The translations under genes were made by a program, and so were the position numbers. From NCBI RefSeq assembly GCF_002846365.1, contig NZ_PJMW01000001.1:682001-746000 (forward strand): a stretch of DNA of 64,000 bases, written 5' to 3'. The DNA comes from Nocardia fluminea. GTDB taxonomy: Bacteria > Actinomycetota > Actinomycetes > Mycobacteriales > Mycobacteriaceae. Every line of letters begins with the position of its first letter. Position 1 is the first letter of the stretch. This document shows, piece after piece, positions 1 through 7,956 of this stretch. The notes under the pieces are model-generated. The model saw nothing but the letters and a program-made list of their open reading frames with translations, did no database searches and had not been told where the DNA came from.

Positions 1-117
1 GACCTCGAAGTCGACATCGCGCAACGCGTAGGTTCCGCTGTAGTGCTTGCTGATACCGCTGAGCCGGATCACCGGCTCCGCGGCAACGGCGGTGTCGCTG
101 TCTGCCACCGTACTCAC
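1..117 (-). CDS. Sugar-type ABC transporter ATP-binding protein, N-terminus only
   Basis: The minus strand opens a reading frame at a GTG (117, or the in-frame GTG at 108) that runs off the left edge. The 39 visible residues include 'IRLSGISKHYSGTYALRDV', the usual beginning of a RbsA/MglA-like ATPase just before the Walker A loop. It lies 14 bases after the propeller gene and is read in the same direction, so it should energise the two permeases of this operon. An AAAGGTGAG stretch just upstream favours the GTG at 108. The Walker motifs lie outside the window. Confidence 0.8.
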   Translation of the reverse strand, partial: MSTVADSDTAVAAEPVIRLSGISKHYSGTYALRDVDFEV

Positions 118-131
118 CTTTCGTTCGCTGT

Positions 132-1196
132 TCACGGCGCGAGCAGGTTGCGGAACCCGCGCGCCGCCACCACAATTCGGCCGTCACGTGACGTGACCCC
201 GGTGACCCCGTGGCGGTCGCTGTCGGCGCGCGAATGCACGCTCTCGGTGATCCGGCCACGCTGATCGATGCGGAACGCCAGACCGTAGGACCTGGCGGGC
301 GCCCAGGATTTGATCACGCCGTGGACCCGCAATTGACCCAGTTGCAGGGTGTCGGTGTAGGGGTCCGGGCACCGCAGCCGGGGGACGAACCATTGGTCCT
401 GACGGATCGTCGCGGTCATCTCGCGGAGCAATTCGGGTTCGTCGAGCAGCAATTCGGTGAAGCGATTGCGCGCATAGGGCGCCGCGACCCACCAGCCGTC
501 CGTGGTGGCGGCGATGCGGCCGGGGTAGATCGGCAGGTTCGCCCCCACCGGTGTTCCCGGTTTACCCAGGGCGCTCGACGCACGGCGCTCGATCCGATGA
601 TCGAAGCCCAGCGACACCAGAACCTCGTTGTCTGAAGCAGTTTCGATGCCACCGGGCCACCCGAGGCCTTCTGCCACCACCTCCGCGCGCGACCCGTCGA
701 CCCGCACGATGCGCCCGGTGCGGTCGTCGGCGACCAAGGCGGCGGCCCAGTCCGGGACCGCGCGCGAGCCGACGGTCGCCAGCACGATGCCGTCGGGCAG
801 CAGTGTCAGATCGGTGACGCAGACAGCCAACTCCGGGTCGGTACACAGATCGTGCGCCGTCCCCGCCGCATCGATGGTGACGAGGCCGACTCCCTCGACC
901 GCGGCGACCAACCTGTCCTGCACCGCAAGCAGGCTTCCGACTTGCCCACCGAGCGTCACCAGCAGCGTGACAACCCCATCGTTCAGCGTGAAAATGCTGT
1001 CGCCGCTGGAGAAGACGACTTCGCCGGAGTCACGGATGATCACATCGTCGGGCTCGAATTCGGCGTCGGGGAGCAGGGTTTCGCCTTCGTCGATTCGACG
1101 GTTCGGCCGTAGCCCCGCTTCGAACGGCGGCACCGTACGGTGTCGCGCCCAGTCGGGGTTCAGCCATTCCTTCAGCGCACTGATCGTGCGGTTCAT
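132..1196 (-). CDS. Strictosidine-synthase-like/SMP-30 beta-propeller protein
   Basis: A 354-residue protein without a signal peptide. Repeated propeller blades with 'DG' turns and the C-terminal stretch 'WWVAAPYARNRFTELLLDEP', followed by 'DQWFVPRL', mark the strictosidine-synthase-like/gluconolactonase superfamily, whose members hydrolyse lactones or esters using bound metal. It parallels the propeller domain of the neighbouring permease fusion ('YWLPFVSMRTPMSDLLNRYP', then 'DSWVVPQL'), so the two are paralogues. Its ATG overlaps the stop of that gene (ATGA), indicating translational coupling. Likely role (inference): opening a lactone form of the substrate imported by this ABC system. The substrate is unknown. 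Confidence 0.75.
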   Translation of the reverse strand: MNRTISALKEWLNPDWARHRTVPPFEAGLRPNRRIDEGETLLPDAEFEPDDVIIRDSGEVVFSSGDSIFTLNDGVVTLLVTLGGQVGSLLAVQDRLVAAVEGVGLVTIDAAGTAHDLCTDPELAVCVTDLTLLPDGIVLATVGSRAVPDWAAALVADDRTGRIVRVDGSRAEVVAEGLGWPGGIETASDNEVLVSLGFDHRIERRASSALGKPGTPVGANLPIYPGRIAATTDGWWVAAPYARNRFTELLLDEPELLREMTATIRQDQWFVPRLRCPDPYTDTLQLGQLRVHGVIKSWAPARSYGLAFRIDQRGRITESVHSRADSDRHGVTGVTSRDGRIVVAARGFRNLLAP

Positions 1197-3361
1197 CGCT
1201 GTACCTCCACCATCGGTCGTCCGGGCACGATCAGGCCCGGTACTGCGGCCGGATCGATCGACCCGACTTCGCTGGGGTCGAGCGTCAGTCGGCCGATGCG
1301 GTTGTTGCTCACACCGCACAGATAGAGCTGACCAGCCCGTTCCTTGACCGCGGTGACCATCGGGTAGTTCGCCAGCGACGAATCCCACAGCACCTGAAGG
1401 ATTTCGCCACGATCGTTGAACTTCATCACGCACGACACGTTGAGCTGCGGAACGACCCAGCTGTCCAGCGGCACCTCCTGAGTCATCCGCCTGCGCACGG
1501 CCGGATAGCGGTTGAGCAGGTCCGACATCGGCGTGCGCATCGATACGAACGGCAGCCAGTAGTTACCGTCGGAGGAACGGTTGAGGTTGTCGGGGTTGCC
1601 GGGCAGGTTCTCCAGCACCGGTTCGAGCTGTCCCTGTTTGGGTCCGGCGATCCAGAGCCGGTCCACTCGGCACAGGCCGGTGCTGGCGATCAGAATCGAC
1701 TGGCCGTCGTGCGAGGTACAGATTCCGTTGGGAAACACACTGTTCGAGACGACGACCTCGGTGCTGCCGTCGGGGTCGATCCGTACCACGCGACCGTTGG
1801 ACCGCGATTCCACCAGTTCCACCAGGTATTCGGCGGCGTTGCTTCGCGTCGAGAAGTCCGATACGTAGATCGAACCGTCGGGGGCTACGTCGAGATCGTC
1901 GACGGCGCGGAGGCCGGAATCGTCGAGCAGCGAGAAGCGGCTGCGCCTGACCTTCGTCGCGATCGGCTCGGATTCACCGTCCGGGGAGATCCGGTAGATC
2001 CCCATGCCGCCGACAGCCACGAGCAACTGCCCGTCGCGGTCCCACCCGTGGCCGAGCGGGAAACCACCTGTGCGAGCGAAGATCTCGCCTTCGTCGGGCT
2101 GATCGGCGCGGAAGCGCCACACCCAGCCGCGTCGGTCACCGCAGTAGACGTTGCCCTCGGGGTCGACCGCGCAGTCCTCGGCGCCCTCGATCTTGCCGAG
2201 CCCGATCGGGGGTGCGTCGGTCGTCCTGTTGTTGATCGTCCAGACCGTGCCGGGCTCGGTGACATCGATGAGGCTGCCGAGCGTGATCCGGCCGGGATCG
2301 ATCTTGAGTTTGTCGGCGGTGCGCTGCCGGTACTTGCCCCACTGCAGGTCGAGCACGGCGAACACGAGCAGCGCCGTCGCGAGAATGACCGTGTAGTAGG
2401 AGCCTTCGAGCCGCAACGCCACCGTGGCCTGCTGGATCACCTGCACCACGATGATGCCGACGGTGGCCCGCAGCACCGAGCCGCGACCGCCCTTGAGGCT
2501 GACGCCGCCGAGCACCACCGCGGTGAGCGCGATGATCTCCCAGCCCTGACCCACATCCGGATCGGTGCGCCCGACCCTGGCCGAGGTGAGCAGGGCGGCC
2601 AACCCCGCCAGCGCACCCGAGAGGACGTACACCAGAAAAGTGACCCGGTCGACCGGGATGCCGTTGCGCCGTGCCGATCGCCGATCGCTGCCGACCGCCG
2701 CGACCCACCAACCCCACCGCGACCGGGTGAGACCGACATGCACCACGATCAGCACGCAGCCGAAGAAGAACCACCCGGTGGGGATCAGCGCGATGCTGCC
2801 CTCACCCAGGAAATCCCAGACGATATCGGGCTTGGGCATGCTCAGCTGGAAGCTGTACGCCGACTGCAGCGCGGCGGCCGCGCCACCGAAGGCCACGAGG
2901 GTGACCAGCGTGGTGATGAACGGCCGCATCTTCCGGTAGGCGATGAAGTAACCGTTCACACTGCCGAGCAGCGCGCCGAACACCACCGTGCCCGGTGCGA
3001 CGATCGCCATCGGCCAGTCCCAGGCGCGGGAGGCGACCATCGCCCCGATCGCGGTCAGACCGACCATCGAGCCGACCGACAGGTCGATGCCGCCGCACAC
3101 CAGCACCACGGACAGTCCGATGGCCAGCAGGCCCTTCTCCGAGACCTCGTCCATGATGATCGGGGAATCGGCCGGTCCGACCGGGGTGAAGAAGACGAAC
3201 ACCAGGCTGAGCGACAGGGCCAGACCGAGCGGGACCGCGCCCTCCATCCAGCGTTTCTCGAACAGATCCGACAGGGTCCTGGCCGGCGCGAGCCGATCAC
3301 GCCACTTCCCGCCGGTCAGGGGGAACGCGTCGATTCCCCGCGAACGTGACAGCAGTTTCAT
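1193..3361 (-). CDS. ABC transporter permease fused to an SMP-30/strictosidine-synthase-like domain
   Basis: A 722-residue fusion. Roughly residues 1-345 form a RbsC-type permease (BPD_transp_2) with hydrophobic helices and the family signature region 'GGIDLSVGSMVGL', plus 'LGGVSLKGGRGSV' near its end. After the last helix and a short basic linker ('DLQWGKYRQRTADKLKID') the chain continues as a beta-propeller (about 365-722) with repeated 'DPEGN', 'DRDG', 'SPDG', 'APDG' blade turns and a strictosidine-synthase-like C-terminus. The usual permease is about 330 residues, so the extension is a full extra domain. Topology probably puts the propeller in the cytoplasm (inference), where it could process substrate as it enters. 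It starts six bases after the binding-protein gene. Confidence 0.88.
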   Translation of the reverse strand: MKLLSRSRGIDAFPLTGGKWRDRLAPARTLSDLFEKRWMEGAVPLGLALSLSLVFVFFTPVGPADSPIIMDEVSEKGLLAIGLSVVLVCGGIDLSVGSMVGLTAIGAMVASRAWDWPMAIVAPGTVVFGALLGSVNGYFIAYRKMRPFITTLVTLVAFGGAAAALQSAYSFQLSMPKPDIVWDFLGEGSIALIPTGWFFFGCVLIVVHVGLTRSRWGWWVAAVGSDRRSARRNGIPVDRVTFLVYVLSGALAGLAALLTSARVGRTDPDVGQGWEIIALTAVVLGGVSLKGGRGSVLRATVGIIVVQVIQQATVALRLEGSYYTVILATALLVFAVLDLQWGKYRQRTADKLKIDPGRITLGSLIDVTEPGTVWTINNRTTDAPPIGLGKIEGAEDCAVDPEGNVYCGDRRGWVWRFRADQPDEGEIFARTGGFPLGHGWDRDGQLLVAVGGMGIYRISPDGESEPIATKVRRSRFSLLDDSGLRAVDDLDVAPDGSIYVSDFSTRSNAAEYLVELVESRSNGRVVRIDPDGSTEVVVSNSVFPNGICTSHDGQSILIASTGLCRVDRLWIAGPKQGQLEPVLENLPGNPDNLNRSSDGNYWLPFVSMRTPMSDLLNRYPAVRRRMTQEVPLDSWVVPQLNVSCVMKFNDRGEILQVLWDSSLANYPMVTAVKERAGQLYLCGVSNNRIGRLTLDPSEVGSIDPAAVPGLIVPGRPMVEVQR

Positions 3362-3367
3362 CGCCGA

Positions 3368-4444
3368 TCACTGACCCTTGTAGCAGGCGATAGTGGTGTT
3401 GTCGACGTTCGCGCGGTCCACGATGGTGTGCGGCACGAACGCGACGGTGTGGGTGCTGCCCGCCGGTGCGCCGGTCTGGACCAGTTGCTGAGCGGTCACC
3501 ACCGCGGCGGTGCCGACGCCCTGGACGTCATAGGAGGCCGAGGCCGTCACCTTGCCCGCGCGCAGCGCATCGCACCACAGGGTGTCAGTGGCCATCGTGT
3601 ACGTGCCGAGCGAATCGGCGGGGATCACCCCGCGCGAGACCGCGCTCTGCACCGCGTCGCCGACCGCGACGGAGTTGAGGTCGTAGGTGACAAGGAACCC
3701 GCAGAAATTGTTCTTCTGCTGCTGAATGATCGACTCGGCGGCCTGCTGGGCGAGGGAGTTCTGCCACTGGGTGTGCGCGGTGGTCACCACCTCGAACCCG
3801 GCCGGATCGAGCACGTTGTGCACGCCCTTGGACCACAGCAGCGAGGCCGCGTCGTTGCCAGGGCCGTCGATGATCGCCAATCGTTTGGGGGCGCCACGCT
3901 TTTCGCAGTCCTGCACGGCCCGTTGGGCGATGTCCTCGGCGGCGGCGATGTTGTCGACACCGATGTAGGCGTCACCGAGTCGGCTCGAGATCATGTTGAC
4001 CACCACCGTGTAGATGCCCGCGCGCTGGGCGTCCTCGATCTGCTTGGACAGCACTCCGACGTCGGGGTTGTGCAGGATCAGCACGTCGACGGCCTTGCGG
4101 GCGATCAGGTCGCTGATTATCCTGGTCATCTTGTCGGTGTCGAAATTGGGGTCGTAGACCTGGAAGTCGGCACCGAGGTTGCCGAAGGCGCGCTCCATCG
4201 AGGCGCCCCAGTTCATCGTCAGGTTGTAGCCCTTGTAGAGGATCGGCACGAAGGCGATCCGCTTGCCCCGCATCGAATCGTGGACCTGCTGCGTCGCGTC
4301 GAACAGCTGCACGTTCTCGCCGAAGGCCTGGCCCTCGCCACCCGCGGGGCCGGTGGCGGCCGTGCGGCTGCTGGTGGAGCAACCCGCGATCACGACGGCC
4401 GATACCGAGGCGACAGCGAGCGCGATCATCTTCTTCTTCATCAT
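3368..4444 (-). CDS. Sugar-type ABC transporter substrate-binding lipoprotein
   Basis: A 358-residue precursor beginning MMKKK, with a hydrophobic signal and lipobox 'VVIAGC' (Cys about residue 22), so it is a membrane-anchored extracellular lipoprotein. The mature part has the periplasmic-binding type 1/RbsB-like pattern ('RGKRIAFVPILYKG', 'LILHNPDVGVLSKQIEDAQ', 'VVVNMISSRLGDAYIGVDN', 'RLAIIDGPGND'). AAGGAG lies six bases before the first ATG (4444). Placed between the two permeases, it supplies ligand specificity. Family membership suggests a sugar-like ligand, but the neighbouring genes would also fit a lactone or polyol; the ligand cannot be read from the sequence. Confidence 0.9.
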   Translation of the reverse strand: MMKKKMIALAVASVSAVVIAGCSTSSRTAATGPAGGEGQAFGENVQLFDATQQVHDSMRGKRIAFVPILYKGYNLTMNWGASMERAFGNLGADFQVYDPNFDTDKMTRIISDLIARKAVDVLILHNPDVGVLSKQIEDAQRAGIYTVVVNMISSRLGDAYIGVDNIAAAEDIAQRAVQDCEKRGAPKRLAIIDGPGNDAASLLWSKGVHNVLDPAGFEVVTTAHTQWQNSLAQQAAESIIQQQKNNFCGFLVTYDLNSVAVGDAVQSAVSRGVIPADSLGTYTMATDTLWCDALRAGKVTASASYDVQGVGTAAVVTAQQLVQTGAPAGSTHTVAFVPHTIVDRANVDNTTIACYKGQ

Positions 4445-4485
4445 TGAAGACTCCTTGTGAGCGAGGGTGTTTCGAGGCGAGGGCA

Positions 4486-5502
4486 TTACAGTTCGCCGCT
4501 CTTGGCGGTTTCCTCGTCGCGTGGATGCAGCCACGAGTCGAGGGCGATGGCCGCGATCAGCACGCCGCCACGGATCAGGTCCTGCACCGCGGAAGTGAGA
4601 CCGTGCAGAACGAGCAGGTTGTTGAGCACACCGATGAACAGCGAGCCCGCGAGCACGCCGAGAATCGAGCCGCGGCCACCGGCCAGTGAGATGCCGCCGA
4701 TGACGGTCGCGGTGAGCGCGGTGAACAGCAGCGGGTCGAACGAGGTGACCGTGGTCTGCACGCTGCCCTGGATCGACACGGTCAGGTAGCCGGCGAGCAG
4801 GGCCAGCAACGCGGAGATCACGTAGGTGAGCACCTGTAGCGGGCGGACGGGGGCGCCGGTGGCTCGGGCGGTGGCGAAGTTGTCGCCCATCGCCCTGATC
4901 AGTCGACCCGCGGTGGTGTAGGTGACGAAGAACCAGGCCAGCACGAACACGGCCGCGGCGAGCACGATCGGGCGTGGCACGCCGAGCACCGAGCCGTTGC
5001 TCAATTCCGCGATCCACGATCCGGCGGCCAGCGCGTAGTAGTTGCTGTCGAGCAGCAGCATGTCGACCGCGCCGATCACCAGCAGACCGGTCGCCAGGGT
5101 GACGAACAGCGACGGCACCTCGACATAGGCCACGAGCACGCCGTTGACCAACCCGACGATCAGCGCGACCGCCGCGGCGATCGCGATCGCCTGCCATTCG
5201 GGCATGCCACTCGACATCAGGGCCAACGTCGCTTGTGCGCACCCCAGTGCGACGCCGGCGATCGAAAGGTCGATGCCTTTGCCCAGGATGACGATCGCGA
5301 CGCCGACGGCCAGGATCCCGAACGCCGCCGACAGACGCAGCAGGCTGGCGAAATTGCCCGTGGTGAGAAATCCCGGTGTGGTGGCGGCGCCGACCGCGCA
5401 CAGCAGCACGGTGATGCCGAGGACGAAATAGGCCTGCTCCGAACGACCGAGTCGGTCGCGCAGGCTGGGGGGCGGCGAGGTGGCCGCGATTGTCGTCGTC
5501 AT
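4486..5502 (-). CDS. RbsC-like ABC transporter permease
   Basis: A 338-residue membrane protein of normal length for the BPD_transp_2 family. It has the motif 'LGKGIDLSIAGVALG' and the C-terminal 'IGGISLAGGRGSILGVL' loop that contacts the ATPase. It ends in a charged tail without any extra domain, unlike the second permease of this operon. The chosen start (MTTTIAATS) follows GGGAGC and lies 11 bases after the alcohol dehydrogenase stop. With the second, fused permease it probably forms a heterodimeric channel (inference). Confidence 0.92.
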   Translation of the reverse strand: MTTTIAATSPPPSLRDRLGRSEQAYFVLGITVLLCAVGAATTPGFLTTGNFASLLRLSAAFGILAVGVAIVILGKGIDLSIAGVALGCAQATLALMSSGMPEWQAIAIAAAVALIVGLVNGVLVAYVEVPSLFVTLATGLLVIGAVDMLLLDSNYYALAAGSWIAELSNGSVLGVPRPIVLAAAVFVLAWFFVTYTTAGRLIRAMGDNFATARATGAPVRPLQVLTYVISALLALLAGYLTVSIQGSVQTTVTSFDPLLFTALTATVIGGISLAGGRGSILGVLAGSLFIGVLNNLLVLHGLTSAVQDLIRGGVLIAAIALDSWLHPRDEETAKSGEL

Positions 5503-5513
5503 GATGCTCCCGT

Positions 5514-6563
5514 TCAGAACTCGATGACGGCCTTGCCGCCTGCCTGTTTGTCGAACTCCGTGTACGCCTGCGCGGCGTCGGCGAGGGTCCAGCGGTCGGT
5601 GAACAAGCGGTCGACATCGAGGCCGTGCGCGGCGACGAAGCGGGCGCAGTCCGCTTGACCGGTGAGCGAGAAGGTGTAGGAGCCCAGGATCGTCAGCTGC
5701 TTGCGGATGATGTCGGGGCTCACGTCCAAGGTCACGTCGTTGCCCTCGCCGACGAAGGCCACCCGGCCCCACTGCGCGGCGGACTTGACCGCCGCGACCC
5801 TGGCCGCGGGCGCACCGGAACAATCCAGCGCGCAGCTCACACCCGTTCCCCCGGTCAGTTCCTTGATCGCCGCCACAGGGTCGGCGCTGCTGGAATCGAT
5901 AGCGTGGGCGGCGCCGAAATCCATTGCCCGCGTCACCCGATCGGCTTGCACGTCCACGGCGATCACCTCGGCACCCATCGCCGCCGCCAGCTGCACCGCC
6001 GAGAGTCCCACCGGTCCCTGACCGAAGACGGCGATGGTGTCGCAAGCATCAAGGTTCAGCCGGCGCAGTGCGCCGAACGCGGTCCCGGTTCCGCAGGAAA
6101 TCGCCGCGCCCGCAGTGAAACTCACGTCATCGGGCAGTGGAACCAGGGTGCGGGCGGGCACCTTGATGAAGTCGGCGTGCCCGCCGTGGGCGGTCGCCCC
6201 GAAGATCGTCGCGCCACGCTGACACATCTGGGTCCATCCGGTGCGACACCGATCGCAGTATCCGCAGCCGTCGTAGTGGTAGATCATCACCCGGTCGCCG
6301 ACCCGAACCGCGCGCTGGTCCACATTCGCACCGAGCGCGACGACTATTCCGCACGGTTCGTGGCCGGCGATGATGCCGCCGGTATCGCCCGACAGGCCGA
6401 AAGCCGCGAGCGCGGCGCCGGGAGCCGCGCGGTAGAACCGCAGGTCGCTGCCGCACATCCCCGAGGCCTTCATCGCCACAACCGCGTCGTCGGGCCCCGG
6501 GGACGGGTCGTCGAACTCGGCGATCTCGAGGTCGCGATCACCGTTGAACACAACACCCCGCAT
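5514..6563 (-). CDS. Zinc-dependent alcohol dehydrogenase, MDR superfamily
   Basis: A 349-residue medium-chain dehydrogenase. The catalytic zinc site is visible ('SGMCGSD' and 'GHEPCG'), followed by the structural zinc Cys cluster 'CGYCDRCRTGWTQMC' and a Rossmann motif 'VAVFGQGPVG'-like ('IAVFGQGPVGLSAVQ'). It probably oxidises a secondary alcohol or polyol with NAD(P). The ATG at 6563 is chosen because AGAGGAG lies six bases upstream; a longer frame reaches 6635 but lacks such a site. It is the first gene of the uptake operon, so it likely acts on the imported compound. Confidence 0.9.
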   Translation of the reverse strand: MRGVVFNGDRDLEIAEFDDPSPGPDDAVVAMKASGMCGSDLRFYRAAPGAALAAFGLSGDTGGIIAGHEPCGIVVALGANVDQRAVRVGDRVMIYHYDGCGYCDRCRTGWTQMCQRGATIFGATAHGGHADFIKVPARTLVPLPDDVSFTAGAAISCGTGTAFGALRRLNLDACDTIAVFGQGPVGLSAVQLAAAMGAEVIAVDVQADRVTRAMDFGAAHAIDSSSADPVAAIKELTGGTGVSCALDCSGAPAARVAAVKSAAQWGRVAFVGEGNDVTLDVSPDIIRKQLTILGSYTFSLTGQADCARFVAAHGLDVDRLFTDRWTLADAAQAYTEFDKQAGGKAVIEF

Positions 6564-6599
6564 TGTTTCTCCTCTGAGACTCAGGTCACTATCTAAAGC

Positions 6600-6774
6600 T
6601 GTGCAAAATATTAAATATGTGGTGTTGTTGCTCACAAGGCTTCGCCACCTCGATCAGCCGAAGGTCGTACGGCGCTGCGACCAGGGGAGGATGCCGGACG
6701 CAGGTTTCGGACACGATTCGGTCCTGTCGGCGGCGGCGGGCCGATATATTGCATATTCTGTACAGACGTGGTAA
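6600..6774. promoter_or_regulatory. Divergent promoter region with two AT-rich blocks
   Basis: The 229-base gap between the alcohol dehydrogenase and the LuxR-type regulator contains two AT-rich blocks in otherwise GC-rich DNA: 'AAAATATTAAATATG' (about 6605-6619) and 'GATATATTGCATATTCTG' (about 6743-6760). These are likely the -10/operator regions for the two directions. No other gene is visible here. Confidence 0.5.
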
Positions 6775-6792
6775 GTGGACTGGAGTTGGCAC

Positions 6793-7848
6793 GTGACGAT
6801 CGAGACGAGGACACCCAGCGGCGACGCGACACTCGGCGCCGAGTTGGCCGCCGTCGTCACCGAGGCTTCCGAGATCCTGGGCCGCCGGATCCAGCCACCC
6901 GGCGCCCACTCCCCCGGCGAGGCCAAGCGCCTGCTCACCCAACTGTGGGACGACGCCGTCGCCGCCCTGTCCGACACGACAGCCCGCGCCGATATCCAGC
7001 GGACAACCGCACTACTGGCCCGCATTCGCGCGACCGAGGCGGACCTGGCCGCGTCCGACGCCGCCGGCTCGGCCACACATCTGCGTATGGCCGCCCAGGC
7101 GATCGCGCGATTACACGGCGCGCGGGGAGTAGACGACCTGTTGCGCAGGGCCGCGGAAGCGATGGGCGCGATGGGCTTCGACCGCGCACTGGTCTCGACG
7201 ACCGAAGGACAGCGCTGGCATCTGCACACGATGTTCGTCGTCGACGACAAGCCGTGGGCCGATGCCATCATCGCGGCGGGGCGCGAGTCCTCGCCGACGC
7301 TGGACGGACACCTCGTCGAGAGCGACATCGTGCAGCGAGCCCGGCCCGGACTCGTCTTCGATGTCCAGCACAATCCGCGCGTCATCCGGCCGCTGGTGGA
7401 GATGACGCGGTGTAGCTCCTATGCCGTGGCGCCGCTGACCATGAACGGAACGGTCGTCGGCCTGGTCCACGGCGACTACTACTTCCAGCGGCGCGAAGCC
7501 GACGCGACCGCCCGCGCGATGCTGGCGGTCTTCGCCGCCGGCCTCGGCCACGCGCTGACCGGCGCGAGCCTGCTCGACGGCGTCACAGCATTGCGCACGG
7601 GTTTCGACCGGCTGGCCGGATCCTTCGATGCCTCGCCCAGCCCTGTCGAGACGCCCGCCCTCTCGACCCGGGAGCGCGATGTCGTCGAACTGCTCGCCGC
7701 GGGCAGGGCGAATCGGCAGATCGCGCGTGAACTCGCGATCTCGGAGGCGACGGTGAAGACTCACATCACCCATATCCTGCGCAAACTCGGCGCGGCGAAC
7801 CGTGCCGAAGCAGTCGCCTACTGGCTGCGCGGAACCGTCGTACGCTGA
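6793..7848 (+). CDS. GAF-domain LuxR-family transcriptional regulator
   Basis: A 351-residue protein. The middle (about 110-260) looks like a GAF-type sensor domain ('ARGVDDLLRRAAEAMGAMGF', 'VAPLTMNGTVVGLVHGD'). The C-terminus is a LuxR/FixJ HTH: 'LSTRERDVVELLAAGRANRQ' then 'ISEATVKTHITHILRKLGA'. GTG 6793 is chosen because GGAG lies seven bases upstream; an in-frame GTG at 6775 would add six residues and could be used by a leaderless message. It diverges from the transporter operon and precedes an MmgE/PrpD gene, so it probably controls one or both in response to a small ligand (inference). Confidence 0.88.
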   Translation: MTIETRTPSGDATLGAELAAVVTEASEILGRRIQPPGAHSPGEAKRLLTQLWDDAVAALSDTTARADIQRTTALLARIRATEADLAASDAAGSATHLRMAAQAIARLHGARGVDDLLRRAAEAMGAMGFDRALVSTTEGQRWHLHTMFVVDDKPWADAIIAAGRESSPTLDGHLVESDIVQRARPGLVFDVQHNPRVIRPLVEMTRCSSYAVAPLTMNGTVVGLVHGDYYFQRREADATARAMLAVFAAGLGHALTGASLLDGVTALRTGFDRLAGSFDASPSPVETPALSTRERDVVELLAAGRANRQIARELAISEATVKTHITHILRKLGAANRAEAVAYWLRGTVVR

Positions 7849-7881
7849 AACCGCAGGTTGTTGCTAACCCCTTCGCAATGC

Positions 7882-7900
7882 TTACATAATATATAGTGCA
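7882..7900. promoter_or_regulatory. AT-rich promoter/operator element
   Basis: 'TTACATAATATATAGTGCA' stands 57 bases before the MmgE/PrpD start. It is one of a series of similar AT-rich blocks preceding catabolic transcription units in this window. Confidence 0.45.
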
Positions 7901-7956
7901 ATGACACGGGGCGGCTGGTCGTACTACCTCCCGCACCCCCTGCGAGAGGACACTTC

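Noticed and set aside
1709..3349. 546-residue plus-strand open frame
   Set aside because: Antisense to the permease-propeller fusion; composition is His/Arg/Asp-rich shadow sequence typical of high-GC DNA, with no ribosome site.
4445..5617. Long open frame extending the binding-protein gene upstream to 5617 (749 residues)
   Set aside because: Upstream of the lipoprotein start it is the permease read in a wrong frame (Arg-rich, no domains); the lipoprotein signal and ribosome site fix the start at 4444.
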